Positions 18,443 through 28,163 of a stretch of 64,000 nucleotides of DNA are shown piece after piece. The position numbers and the translations under genes are program-made. Each line of letters begins with the position of its first letter. The stretch's first letter is position 1. The notes below the pieces were generated by a model that was not told where the DNA came from, searched no databases, and was given only the letters and a program-made list of their open reading frames with translations. The DNA comes from Chitinophaga sp. Cy-1792. GTDB taxonomy: Bacteria > Bacteroidota > Bacteroidia > Chitinophagales > Chitinophagaceae. Where the stretch lies: assembly GCF_011752935.1 (NCBI RefSeq), contig NZ_VWWO01000001.1, positions 3,286,001 to 3,350,000 on the forward strand, read 5' to 3'.

Positions 18443-19051
18443 ATGATTACAGATGAGATTCGTGAATGGCAATTACAGATTTCGCGTTATGATGACGAGC
18501 AAGCCTTCGCCAGGTTATTCCGTCATTTTTATGAAAGGATGCTTCATTTCTGTATGCGCTATGTGCCGGTGCGGGAAGCTGCAGAAGAGATTGTATCAGA
18601 TGTATTTGTAAAAATCTGGAACAGGCGGGAAGAGTTGGTGAACATCAACAATTTGCAGGTATACTTATTTGTTGCCGTTAAAAATCATTCACTGAATTAC
18701 CAGGAGGTCTACAGTCACCTTCGTATTGTACCATTGACAGGCGCTGCAGCGGAGCTGAATAACAGCATAGACCTGGAAAAAGACCTGGAATGGAAGGAGA
18801 TGCGTTTTATGCTGGACCAGGTAGTGGCTTCACTTCCAGCCCAATGCCGGCGAATTTTTCAACTTATAAAAGAAGACGGTTTTAAATATAAAGAAGTGGC
18901 GGAAATACTGGGGATTTCTCCCCGGACCGTAGAAACACAGCTATTCCGTGCTATGCGCCGGCTCAATGCGGAATTAGGCGCGTTCAGCTCCCGGAAGAAG
19001 ATACTTCCTCCCATCATATTATTATTAGGGTTAAGCTCCCTCTTTCACTAA
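18443..19051 (+). CDS. ECF-type RNA polymerase sigma factor
   Basis: The 202-residue protein has region 2 (about 20-90, with FARLFRHFYERMLHFCMRYV and EEIVSDVFVKIWNRRE) and region 4 (about 125-185, with LPAQCRRIFQLIKEDGFKYKEVAEILGISPRTVETQL). It is the FecI-like class that Bacteroidota use to control SusCD loci. A hydrophobic tail (PPIILLLGLSSLFH) ends the protein. The next gene, 72 bases on, encodes its FecR-type anti-sigma factor, followed by the SusC receptor carrying an STN domain. This is the usual layout for surface-substrate signalling. It probably drives the mannan locus downstream. Confidence 0.94.
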   Translation: MITDEIREWQLQISRYDDEQAFARLFRHFYERMLHFCMRYVPVREAAEEIVSDVFVKIWNRREELVNINNLQVYLFVAVKNHSLNYQEVYSHLRIVPLTGAAAELNNSIDLEKDLEWKEMRFMLDQVVASLPAQCRRIFQLIKEDGFKYKEVAEILGISPRTVETQLFRAMRRLNAELGAFSSRKKILPPIILLLGLSSLFH

Positions 19052-19122
19052 AAAAAATTTTTGCAGCCTGTAAGTAGTTTCCCTGGTGTAACCTGTCCTT
19101 ATACCAGAACACGATTCCATTT

Positions 19123-20133
19123 ATGTTAAATGAAGAACAATTCGTATTACTGGTAATGCGGAAACTAACGGGTGTTGCCAGTCCGGAAGAAACAGCCACC
19201 TTAGAAAATATTATCAGCAGCCATCCTGGCCTCCGGGAAAGGTACCAGCATCTGGAACATTATTTTAATGATGCCCCGCATCATTCCAGTGAAAATATGG
19301 AATTGGTACTGCAGAAAACCTTGTCGAAAATCCGGGCCGGGAACGGGGATGCCACGCCTGTAAGGCGCTTGTATAAACGCAGATATGCAGTCATTTCCGC
19401 GGTGGCTGCCAGTCTTTTAATAGGCATGGTTATTTTCTTTTATAATAAAGAGAGAAGCCCCATTCCTGCGAAAGCCCTGCAATGGGTAAACAGAAAGAAT
19501 GGCAAAGCCACCAGGTCCTATATCGAACTGGCCGATGGCAGTAAGATCTGGTTAAATGCTGCCAGTCAGCTTACCTATCCTGAACAATTCGATCGTCAAA
19601 GCAGGACCGTATTCCTCGAAGGAGAAGCGTTTTTTGATATTGCAGCGAACCCTTCACGTCCTTTTATTATCCGGCTGAAGAAGGGCACCATCAAGGTATT
19701 AGGCACTTCTTTCAATATTAAGGCCTATGAAAACGAGCCGCTGCAGGCTGCCGTTGTTACCGGAAAAGTAGCATTTATTCCCCGCTATGAAGAAGCTAAA
19801 AAGGTAAGTGATACGATCCTCATTACACCGGACGTAAAGGTCATCTATGCGGCCAATAGCGGTACCCTTATCAAAGCCAATACAATAGGAGGAGAAGATA
19901 AAGCCTGGACAGATGGACACCTCATTTTCAGAAATGCTACCCTGGAAGAAATCGCTGCCAACCTGGAACGCAACTTTAACAAAAAAGTGGAATTTGAAGC
20001 ATCGGCACCACGACAATTCAGGCTCACTGGCACTTTCCATAACAATAGCCTGGAAGAAATCATGTACTATCTCAGTAAATCCAAAGCGTTTCACTACCGG
20101 ATTACAGATTCAACTTTAGTTATCGGAGAATAA
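19123..20133 (+). CDS. FecR-family anti-sigma factor
   Basis: The 336-residue single-pass protein has a cytosolic N-terminal anti-sigma segment (about 1-85), one transmembrane helix (about 88-107, AVISAVAASLLIGMVIFFY), a periplasmic FecR domain (about 130-235, RSYIELADGSKIWLNAAS and VFLEGEAFFDI), and a C-terminal DUF4974/STN-like domain (about 255-335, HLIFRNATLEEIAANLERNF). It holds the ECF sigma factor at the inner membrane until the TonB-dependent receptor signals substrate. It lies between the sigma gene and susC. Confidence 0.94.
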   Translation: MLNEEQFVLLVMRKLTGVASPEETATLENIISSHPGLRERYQHLEHYFNDAPHHSSENMELVLQKTLSKIRAGNGDATPVRRLYKRRYAVISAVAASLLIGMVIFFYNKERSPIPAKALQWVNRKNGKATRSYIELADGSKIWLNAASQLTYPEQFDRQSRTVFLEGEAFFDIAANPSRPFIIRLKKGTIKVLGTSFNIKAYENEPLQAAVVTGKVAFIPRYEEAKKVSDTILITPDVKVIYAANSGTLIKANTIGGEDKAWTDGHLIFRNATLEEIAANLERNFNKKVEFEASAPRQFRLTGTFHNNSLEEIMYYLSKSKAFHYRITDSTLVIGE

Positions 20134-20183
20134 ATGAAAACCTACGCTATTATATTTTAATCATTATTAATCACCACTACGTT

Positions 20184-23100
20184 ATGAGAAAGGAACTTTA
20201 CCGGCCTTCTTTCAGACCGTCCTTCCTGTCACTGTTTCTTGGTCTGTCTATGATAAGTGTACTGGATATCCATGCCCAGGTTGTCTATGCGTCGGGTCAG
20301 CGTCGGCAACACACTACCGCTAAAGATCATGAACGACCGCCGGCCATGAACTACCTGGTTAGCCTGAAGGTAGAAAATGCAAGCCTGGTACAGGTATTAG
20401 ATCAGATCGAAACGCAGACATCCCTGGTATTTGTGTATTCAAACGACGATCTCAAATCAGTACAAAAAGTATCCCTGGACGTGAAGGATAATAAGTTGGA
20501 AGATGTACTGCAAATGATTTTGCTTCCACTTGATATCAACTATGAAATTATCTCCAATAAGATTATCCTGAAAAGAGTAGGGGCCGATTTCGCCGCCAGT
20601 ATAGCGAATCAGCAACAGGAAATTACCATCAGTGGCCGCGTGGTGGACAGCAAGGGACAGGCTATTCCCGGTGCCAATATCAGGCTGAAAGGGAAAACCA
20701 TCGGCGCTGTTACCAATGCAGATGGCAATTACTCACTTAGAATTTCCGGCGCTGATCTGAATGGATTTTTACTGGTTTCATCTATCGGCTATATCCCTGC
20801 TGAAATAGCCATTGAAGGCCGTAAGAGTATTGTGGCCATGTTGACTATAGATAATAAAGAACTTGGCGAAGTAGTAGTTACCGCCTACGGCTCACAGAAA
20901 AAGGGACAGGTTACTGCTGCTATCAGCACCGTATCTGCAAAAGATATTACCGACAGGCCAGTGGTAAACATGTATCAGGCCTTGCAAGGCCAGGCTCCCA
21001 ACCTGATTATACAGCAGAATACAGCAGAACCGGGTGCCGGCCTTACCATGAATATTCGCGGTGTAGGTAGCTTAACAGGGAATGACCCGCTGGTTATTAT
21101 TGATGGTATTCAGGCCGGAAGTGATGGATTGCGTAATCTCAATCCTTACGACGTAGAAAGTATTTCTGTGTTAAAAGATGCTGCTTCTTCGGCCATTTAT
21201 GGTTCACAGGCGGCAAATGGGGTCATCTATATCACTACAAAAAAAGGGAAAAAAGATGAACGGCCTGCTGTGCAATATAATGGCATGTATGGCTGGCAAA
21301 CACCTACTACGCTGCCCCGGAACGTGGAAGCATGGCAATATATGACTTTGAAAAACGAAGCATTGGTAAACTCCGGGAAAACACCACAGTTTACACCCGC
21401 AGATATTAAGTATTGGCACGACCGCGGCTCCGAGCCCGCTATGCTCAAGGAAATGCTTCGTACCTCCACACCACAGCAGAATCATAGTGTTAGTCTGACC
21501 GGTGGCGGAAAATCAAGCAGCTACCTGTTGTCGCTCGGCTACCTCGACCAGGGAAATATGTTGCAGAATAAATACGTCAGCCAGGACTTCTACTATAAAA
21601 GATATAACACCCGCCTGAATGTTTCCGTTGATGTCAGCAAGTACGTGAAAGTATCGGCGAATGCCGCCTATACGCGTTCGAATACCCGTAAGCAGGCCGC
21701 AGATATAGGGATGCTGATGCGGGATGCCATGAGGGTGCCACGTATCTATCCCGTGAAAGATACGCTGGGCAACTGGGTCGTGCCTGCCCTGACCAGCAAC
21801 AGCGTATTTGCCCTGTTGAATGACTATGGTTACGAATCAAAAGCAGTGGATAACCTGATGGGCGGACTGGATATCATTGTTACACCGGTCAACCATTTTA
21901 AAATCAACTTCAATGCTTCTGCAAACTATAATGTCGAATCGAACGACAGACGCATCAACCAATTCTCCTATGCGCCCTATTATACAACCGCTACACCACC
22001 GTTATACAACGAACGCCATGTATCGGAATATAAAAATCTGATATCTAACATTTATACCACGGCGGAATATGAAAACACCTTTGGCGAACATTATGTCAAA
22101 GGACAGGTAGGGGTGAGAAGCGATGCCACCAACGAAACATGGGGTATGCGGGCAGACAGGTTCGGCACTACCAACCTGGATCAGGACTGGTCTATCGGTG
22201 GCGGATATATTCCAAAATCTGATGGAACGTATGATTACCGCGACCTGGGTACCTACAACGATATTATCAATCCTAATCTGTATGCCCTGAACTCTTTGTT
22301 TGGAAGGGTAAATTATGCTTATGCAGATAAATATCTGGCGGAATTTACCTGGCGCTATGATGGATCGTCCAAACTCGCTCCCGGCCACAGATGGCAGTTC
22401 TTTCCTGCCTTTTCGCTCGGCTGGCGCCTGACAGATGAGGCATTTCTGCAGGAGATCAAAGACCGCATTGGCAACATCAAGCTGCGTTATTCCTATGGGC
22501 AGGTAGGTAACTCAAATATTGGCGGCTTCAACTACCTCGCCAGGGTTAAACTCAATAATGCCAATTACTCCTTCAATAATTCCCCGGCAAACGGATCTAC
22601 CTTTACCACCTATAACGACCTGCTGAAATGGGAAATTTCCACCATGAGCAACTATGGCGTAGATGCTGATTTCTTTAAAGGCAGACTGACAGCATCTTTT
22701 GATTATTTCAATAAACAAACAACCGGTATTTACCTGTTCCAGACAGTGCCAGGTACTGCCGGAACCGATGCACCACTGGAGAATGTGGGAACCGTTAATA
22801 ATAAAGGCTGGGAACTTAACCTGACCTATCACCTGAAAACAGGTGCGTTTACGCATAACTTTGGTTTCAATATTTCAGATAACCTGAATAAGGTCATTAA
22901 GTTCGGCCAGGAATCCATCCAGGGATCCGATGTTACGTTTATCATCAAAGAAGGCTATCCTATTGCCTCCTACTATGGTTATAAATCCGCAGGACTGTAC
23001 CAGAACCTCGACGACCTGAAAAATGCACCGAAAGTGCCTTTTGCCTATAACCAGCAGGTAATGCCCGGTGATATTAAATATGTAGACCGTAATAAAGACG

Positions 23101-23669
23101 GCGTCATTGATGAAAATGACCGTTATATCTTCGGAAACCCTTTTCCCCGCTATACTTTCGGGTTTACCTATAATGTCAGCTGGAAGAATTTCGACCTGAC
23201 CATGTTCTGGCAGGGGGTAGGTAAAAGAACGCAGTTCCTCCGTGGTGATATCGTAGAAGCCTTCCATAATAATGAAGATCATGCCATGGTGCAGCACCTG
23301 GACAGGTGGACACCTACCAATCCCAATGCTACCTATCCCAGACTTACCATTGGCGCAGCAGATCAAAACAACTTTGCATACTCTGACTATTGGTTATTTG
23401 ATACCAGGTACCTGCGGCTGAAAAATTTTCAGCTGGGCTATAGTTTACCTGCGTCGTTGCTGCAGCGGGCACATATTCAGGGGGCAAGGGTATATTTTAC
23501 CAGCCAGAACCTGATCACCATTATGCCGAAGCGTTTCCGGGAAATTGGCGTGGACCCGGAGTTTACCCAGTTTGATAATAAACTGAGTATGTCCAACTAC
23601 AACCCGATTGCCGGCAGAAATTACCCTAACGCTGCCACCTATTCCTTCGGTGTAGATTTTAAGTTCTGA
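20184..23669 (+). CDS. SusC/RagA-family TonB-dependent receptor with STN domain
   Basis: This 1161-residue outer-membrane receptor has a signal peptide (about 1-33, ending DIHAQ), an STN domain (about 58-130, VSLKVENASLVQVLDQIETQ), a carboxypeptidase-D-regulatory-like domain (about 146-215), a TonB box/plug start (GEVVVTAYGSQKKG), the plug (about 245-355, with NIRGVGSLTGNDPLVIIDG) and a 22-strand barrel to the C-terminus. The STN domain is the contact for FecR, so this receptor can signal as well as import. It is followed at once by susD, susE and a GH76 enzyme, which suggests import of alpha-mannan oligosaccharides. Confidence 0.96.
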   Translation: MRKELYRPSFRPSFLSLFLGLSMISVLDIHAQVVYASGQRRQHTTAKDHERPPAMNYLVSLKVENASLVQVLDQIETQTSLVFVYSNDDLKSVQKVSLDVKDNKLEDVLQMILLPLDINYEIISNKIILKRVGADFAASIANQQQEITISGRVVDSKGQAIPGANIRLKGKTIGAVTNADGNYSLRISGADLNGFLLVSSIGYIPAEIAIEGRKSIVAMLTIDNKELGEVVVTAYGSQKKGQVTAAISTVSAKDITDRPVVNMYQALQGQAPNLIIQQNTAEPGAGLTMNIRGVGSLTGNDPLVIIDGIQAGSDGLRNLNPYDVESISVLKDAASSAIYGSQAANGVIYITTKKGKKDERPAVQYNGMYGWQTPTTLPRNVEAWQYMTLKNEALVNSGKTPQFTPADIKYWHDRGSEPAMLKEMLRTSTPQQNHSVSLTGGGKSSSYLLSLGYLDQGNMLQNKYVSQDFYYKRYNTRLNVSVDVSKYVKVSANAAYTRSNTRKQAADIGMLMRDAMRVPRIYPVKDTLGNWVVPALTSNSVFALLNDYGYESKAVDNLMGGLDIIVTPVNHFKINFNASANYNVESNDRRINQFSYAPYYTTATPPLYNERHVSEYKNLISNIYTTAEYENTFGEHYVKGQVGVRSDATNETWGMRADRFGTTNLDQDWSIGGGYIPKSDGTYDYRDLGTYNDIINPNLYALNSLFGRVNYAYADKYLAEFTWRYDGSSKLAPGHRWQFFPAFSLGWRLTDEAFLQEIKDRIGNIKLRYSYGQVGNSNIGGFNYLARVKLNNANYSFNNSPANGSTFTTYNDLLKWEISTMSNYGVDADFFKGRLTASFDYFNKQTTGIYLFQTVPGTAGTDAPLENVGTVNNKGWELNLTYHLKTGAFTHNFGFNISDNLNKVIKFGQESIQGSDVTFIIKEGYPIASYYGYKSAGLYQNLDDLKNAPKVPFAYNQQVMPGDIKYVDRNKDGVIDENDRYIFGNPFPRYTFGFTYNVSWKNFDLTMFWQGVGKRTQFLRGDIVEAFHNNEDHAMVQHLDRWTPTNPNATYPRLTIGAADQNNFAYSDYWLFDTRYLRLKNFQLGYSLPASLLQRAHIQGARVYFTSQNLITIMPKRFREIGVDPEFTQFDNKLSMSNYNPIAGRNYPNAATYSFGVDFKF

Positions 23670-23690
23670 TCCTACAAAAGATATTTTGTT

Positions 23691-25298
23691 ATGAAGAAAA
23701 TTGTTCTGACCATATTGATTGCTACGGGCTTATTTGCCTGTCGTAAACTCGATCAGCCAATGACAAAAGAGTTTACAGAAGCCTCGTACTGGCGTAATGC
23801 ACAGGATGGACTGGATGCATTGACCGCCTGTTATGAACATCTTTACAAAGATGATTATTTCTTTGGCGACGAAGCTTTAACAGATAATGCATATAACAAC
23901 GGCACCGGTTTGCTGAATGTGAATGCCATCTCCAACGGAGGTTACGACGGTAATAACGACCGGGTAAAAGATGACTGGTCTTATTACTATACCACCATTC
24001 GCAGGTGCAATGAAGTGGTGGTGAATATGGATAAGGTACCTGGTATCGACAGTACACTGAAGCGGAGAATAGTTGCAGAAGCCCGGTTTATCCGCGCCTA
24101 CGCGTATTTTCAGCTCTCTTCTTTTTATGGTGATGTACCATTTTATACCAATCTTATTTCCATAGAAGAATCAAGAACGATACCCCGTAGCGACAAAGAG
24201 AAGGTACAGCAGTTTGTGCTTACAGAGTTGACGGATATACGAAAAGATTTACCTGTAAATACCGCCCAGGCGCAGCAGGACAGAGGCCGCGTTACCCGTG
24301 GTGCCGCCATCGCCATGAGTGCCAGGGTACACCTGTTCCGCAGCGAATGGCAGCAGGTAGTCAGTGATTGTGAATTGCTGATCGGGAAAACAACGGATGG
24401 CACCTATGCGCTGTTCGGTAATTACAGTAACCTGTTCACCGTGGCCAATGAATATAACAGTGAAGTGATTTTTGACCTGCAATATGGCGGAAGCAGAACA
24501 TACGATAAACAGCGCCAGTTTATGCCGCAAACAGTTACAGCCCTTAGAAGCGTGCTGGTGCCAACGCAGGACCTCGTAGATGATTATATCATGGCGAATG
24601 GAAAAGCCATTACGGATGCAGGTTCGGGCTACGATGAAAATAATCCCTATGTAGGAAGAGACCCTCGTTTTGAAGCAACCATACTCCATCATGGATCGAA
24701 GGTTACAGACCTGAGTGGCGTCGTTCAAACGATTCTGACACAGCCGGGCTCCGTGCCTGCTACCAATACGGTAGATGACCAGGGCGCTTCACCTACCGGT
24801 TACTATTTCCAGAAATATTACGACAGAACAGCCACCAACTACTCTTCAGGACTAAACCTGATACTGATCAGATATGCCGATGTATTGCTCATGTATGCAG
24901 AAGCAAAAAATGAACTGGGGCAAATGAATGCTGCTGTCTGGGGACAGACCATTCAGCCAATCCGTACCCGTGCAGGCTTTGCAGATGCAGGTGCTACCGT
25001 GTATAATGCTGCCATGGACCAGGCAACCATGCAAACATTGATTCGCCGGGAGAGAAGAGCAGAGTTTGCATTCGAAGGATTGCGTACGCTGGATATCCGA
25101 CGCTGGAAAATTGCGGCTACTGTGTTAAGCAGACCCGTAAGAGGTATCCGGGTAAGCTCCGGCGCATTCAATAAAGATGCGCGCGGATATATCATTGTCG
25201 AGAACAGGGTTTTTACTGATCCGAAGCATTATCTGTGGCCGGTTCCGACCGCAGAAAGGGACCAGAATAAAAATCTTTCACAAAACCAGGATTGGTAA
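23691..25298 (+). CDS. SusD/RagB-family surface glycan-binding lipoprotein
   Basis: The 535-residue lipoprotein has its lipobox at GLFAC (Cys17) and the SusD fold. The helical N-terminal half has VAEARFIRAYAYFQLSSFYGDVPF, and the C-terminal half carries RYADVLLMYAEAKNELGQMN, RRERRAEFAFEGLRTLDIRRW and the ending YLWPVPTAERDQN, all hallmarks of the family. It forms the lid of the SusC transporter and binds glycan at the cell surface. The gene lies 21 bases after susC and is cotranscribed with it. Confidence 0.96.
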   Translation: MKKIVLTILIATGLFACRKLDQPMTKEFTEASYWRNAQDGLDALTACYEHLYKDDYFFGDEALTDNAYNNGTGLLNVNAISNGGYDGNNDRVKDDWSYYYTTIRRCNEVVVNMDKVPGIDSTLKRRIVAEARFIRAYAYFQLSSFYGDVPFYTNLISIEESRTIPRSDKEKVQQFVLTELTDIRKDLPVNTAQAQQDRGRVTRGAAIAMSARVHLFRSEWQQVVSDCELLIGKTTDGTYALFGNYSNLFTVANEYNSEVIFDLQYGGSRTYDKQRQFMPQTVTALRSVLVPTQDLVDDYIMANGKAITDAGSGYDENNPYVGRDPRFEATILHHGSKVTDLSGVVQTILTQPGSVPATNTVDDQGASPTGYYFQKYYDRTATNYSSGLNLILIRYADVLLMYAEAKNELGQMNAAVWGQTIQPIRTRAGFADAGATVYNAAMDQATMQTLIRRERRAEFAFEGLRTLDIRRWKIAATVLSRPVRGIRVSSGAFNKDARGYIIVENRVFTDPKHYLWPVPTAERDQNKNLSQNQDW

Positions 25299-25324
25299 TT
25301 TCTCTATTTAAAAACTGAATTAAT

Positions 25325-26452
25325 ATGCATAAATATCTTTTCCTTATCGTAGGCAGCATCTTATTTTTCAGCTGTAAGAAGAATGATTATTCCTTAAATA
25401 CCAATATTCAGCCGGTACCAAAGCTGACGGCACCGCTGGATAATAAATATATCAAGCTGCAACCCACTACCAGTGCCACTACCAGCTTTGAGTGGGACCA
25501 GGCCCGTGCAGAAGATGGTTCACTGGTGTTGTATGAAGTAGCTTTTGATAAAGAAGGGGGCGATTTCTCTAATCCGGTAGCCAGGTATACTTCAGATGGC
25601 GGAGGTGTGCAGAACAAACTGACGCTCTCTCATAAAGACCTGAACAGCATTGCCGGTAAGGCTGGTATTCTCTCTTTGGCAACAGGTAAACTGAAATGGA
25701 CGGTTTTTGCATCGAAAGGGTACAATATTCAGAAAGCAGCAGAAACAAAATTAATTGAAGTGGAGCGGCCAAATGGTTTTGCTGAAATACCTGCAGATGT
25801 TTATCTGACCGGCGATGCCACAGAGGCAGGTGCTGAACTCGGGAATGCCTTGAAAATGAAATCCACTTCTCCTGGTGTCTTTGAAATTTATACTTCCCTG
25901 AAAAATGGTAAATATCATTTTACAGATAGAAATACCGGCACTCCTTCCACTTATTCCCTGACAGGAAATGCTGTAATAGAAGGCGGAGAAAATGCACAGA
26001 CCACGGGGCTTAAAGTATGCCGTATTCGCCTGGACTTCAACAATGCGGCGTCTAATGTAACAACTATTACCAGTATAGGTTTATGGTTTGCTCCTTTAAA
26101 TGTAATGCAGTGTGAAATTAACTATGCCGGTAATAGCACCTGGAGTATTAAAAGTCAGCCCATCGCCTTCAAGCAGGAAAGCTGGGGCCGTGATGAACGA
26201 TATAAATTTCGTATAGCCACGGTAGATAGTGATGGGAATACAGGCAGCGAATGGATCGGCAGTTCCAATGCTGATAACAACCGCCCGACTTCCGCTTCAC
26301 CGCTAAGTTTCTGGTACCTGATTCCGATCAGTAACAATGATCAGTGGAATTATTGCTACAAGTTTGCAGCAGAAGCAGATATGCATAACTGTGATATCAA
26401 CCTTTATTTCTCTGCTGATAAAAATTACACACACGAAGTTATCGTTAAATAG
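25325..26452 (+). CDS. SusE/SusF-like outer-membrane glycan-binding lipoprotein
   Basis: The 375-residue lipoprotein (lipobox near LFFSC) starts with a fibronectin/SusE N-terminal domain (about 35-150, with SFEWDQARAEDGSLVLYEVAFD). A starch-binding-like beta-sandwich follows (about 155-250, ADVYLTGDATEAGAELGNA), and a lectin-like C-terminal domain ends with INLYFSADKNYTHEVIVK. SusE/SusF-type proteins bind glycan at the surface and hold it near the SusCD transporter. It sits between susD and the GH76 gene with short gaps (26 and 8 bases), so it belongs to the same operon. Confidence 0.87.
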   Translation: MHKYLFLIVGSILFFSCKKNDYSLNTNIQPVPKLTAPLDNKYIKLQPTTSATTSFEWDQARAEDGSLVLYEVAFDKEGGDFSNPVARYTSDGGGVQNKLTLSHKDLNSIAGKAGILSLATGKLKWTVFASKGYNIQKAAETKLIEVERPNGFAEIPADVYLTGDATEAGAELGNALKMKSTSPGVFEIYTSLKNGKYHFTDRNTGTPSTYSLTGNAVIEGGENAQTTGLKVCRIRLDFNNAASNVTTITSIGLWFAPLNVMQCEINYAGNSTWSIKSQPIAFKQESWGRDERYKFRIATVDSDGNTGSEWIGSSNADNNRPTSASPLSFWYLIPISNNDQWNYCYKFAAEADMHNCDINLYFSADKNYTHEVIVK

Positions 26453-26460
26453 GTTTAGCC

Positions 26461-27609
26461 ATGAAAAGATTCATTTATTTAGCATTTTTGTTTCCGCTGC
26501 TGGCCTGCACAGCATGTTTGAAAGAGCCGGTAGATGATGGGCCGGGCCCCGGCGCCGGCAAAGCAAGATATGTATTCAACTGGTCGCAGATAGCCGATTC
26601 ATCTTTAAAGGGATTGCTAAACAACTACTGGAACCAGGATAAATACTTTAACCAGAATAATAACGGAAATACCACCTTCAATTACTGGCCCAATGCCCAT
26701 GCGCTGGATGTTTTGGTAGATGCGTATATCCGTACCGGTGATGCGGCCATCAAAACCAGGATGGATGACCTGCTTGCCGGAATGAAAGTAAAGAACGGTA
26801 ATACTTATATCAACTATTTTTATGATGATATGGAGTGGATGACCCTGGCTTGTCTCAGAGCTTTTGAGGCAACAGGTGACACTAAATATAAAGATGTGGC
26901 CGTACTGCTCTGGAATGATATCAAAGGAGGCTGGGACGCGGTATGGGGCGGCGGCATCCATTGGAACAAGGATTTCTCTAAAAACTATAAAAATACACCT
27001 GCCAATGCACCCGCAGTCATCATTGCCGCAAGAATGTATGCCATTACACAGCAGCCGGATGATATCGCCTGGGCCAAAAAAATTTACGACTGGGAGAAAG
27101 CTGTACTGGTAGATCCTGTCAGCGGATTGGTATGGGATGGTATCAACCAGGATGGCAGTGGTAACGTAGTAAAAAACTGGAACTTTACCTACAACCAGGG
27201 CGTGTTTATTGGCGCAGGTGTTGAATTGTATAAGCTCACCGGGCAAGCCACCTATTTAAACGATGCCTTGAAGACCGCCAATAATGCGCTGGGTGGGACC
27301 TTCACCAAATCGAATATACTCAATAGTGAAGGCAATGGTGATGGTGGCCTGTTTAAAGGTATCCTGGTGCGTTACCTGATGTTGCTGATTACGGATGGAA
27401 GTATCAGTAGTACGGATGCTGCTAAGTTTGCCAGCTTCCTGCAGCTGAATGCAGAAACACTCTGGCAGAAAGGCACCTCCAAACCGCAGATGATCTTCAA
27501 CAAAGACTGGACAGTTCCTGCCACAAACAGTGACCTTACCGAGCAACTGAGTGGCGAAATGCTGATGGATGCCGCTTACCGCCTGAATCAAATGGGGCTG
27601 CTTAAATAA
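26461..27609 (+). CDS. Glycoside hydrolase family 76 alpha-1,6-mannanase
   Basis: The 382-residue lipoprotein (Cys16 or Cys19 in LLACTAC) has the (alpha/alpha)6 barrel of GH76. The neighbouring catalytic aspartates are Asp122/Asp123 in FYDDMEWM. Other family blocks are TTFNYWPNAHALDVLVDAY, WGGGIHWN and NFTYNQGVFIGAGVELY. GH76 enzymes cut the alpha-1,6-mannan backbone of fungal cell-wall mannan or bacterial mannans. It is the last gene of the sus-like operon and the only hydrolase in it. Confidence 0.93.
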   Translation: MKRFIYLAFLFPLLACTACLKEPVDDGPGPGAGKARYVFNWSQIADSSLKGLLNNYWNQDKYFNQNNNGNTTFNYWPNAHALDVLVDAYIRTGDAAIKTRMDDLLAGMKVKNGNTYINYFYDDMEWMTLACLRAFEATGDTKYKDVAVLLWNDIKGGWDAVWGGGIHWNKDFSKNYKNTPANAPAVIIAARMYAITQQPDDIAWAKKIYDWEKAVLVDPVSGLVWDGINQDGSGNVVKNWNFTYNQGVFIGAGVELYKLTGQATYLNDALKTANNALGGTFTKSNILNSEGNGDGGLFKGILVRYLMLLITDGSISSTDAAKFASFLQLNAETLWQKGTSKPQMIFNKDWTVPATNSDLTEQLSGEMLMDAAYRLNQMGLLK

Positions 27610-27757
27610 GCGCATATGTCTTACGGCTGGAAATTCGTTGTAACATATAATCAGGGGCGTGCTTTTTTTGAACCATTTTGGGTTGTAAACGTTGTTGTTT
27701 TCTTTTTAGGAATAACCACCGTTTCAACATTCTATCACCTTCAAAAAACCATGTTTT

Positions 27758-27994
27758 ATGGCACAGCCTACTGAATCAAATGTGATCAACACAATCAGCA
27801 CTGCGACTGGTGTTCCTGAGACAGCCATCAATCCTGCCACCACATTTAGTGAGTTGGGGATGACCTCCATTCTGGCCGTTCAGCTTGCATCCAAACTGGA
27901 AAATAAACTTGGGGTAAAATTAAACCTCGATGAGATGACAAATACGCAAACCATAGGAGACCTTGTGAGTTATATAGAAACGAAGGCTAAGTAA
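27758..27994 (+). CDS. Stand-alone acyl carrier protein
   Basis: The 78-residue protein has the four-helix carrier fold, with the phosphopantetheine-accepting Ser37 in SELGMTSILAVQLASKLE. The residue before this serine is Thr in place of the usual Asp of the DSL motif. The C-terminal half (NLDEMTNTQTIGDLVSYIE) fits the family. No ketosynthase, adenylation or other acyl-handling gene adjoins it. The gene has its own gap upstream (148 bases) and a strong terminator downstream, so it seems to be transcribed alone. It is not the usual fatty-acid AcpP by motif; a specialised acyl or aminoacyl carrier is likely. Confidence 0.88.
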   Translation: MAQPTESNVINTISTATGVPETAINPATTFSELGMTSILAVQLASKLENKLGVKLNLDEMTNTQTIGDLVSYIETKAK

Positions 27995-28012
27995 TAAAAG
28001 TATTTTCCAATG

Positions 28013-28048
28013 AATGGGCTGATCAACATGTAGTTTGATCAGCCCATT
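28013..28048. terminator. Terminator after the acyl carrier gene
   Basis: Perfect 14-base arms (aatgggctgatcaa and complement) around an 8-base loop are followed by TTGTTGTT. It lies 19 bases after the acyl carrier stop. Confidence 0.8.
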
Positions 28049-28163
28049 TTGTTGTTCATATCGGCGCCAATCATTGACCGGAATTTCTTTACAGGTTGTT
28101 AAAATTTCTTCCTGCTATTCCCTGATTCCCGCAGATCCTTATATTTAAAGCAGACCAAATGCT

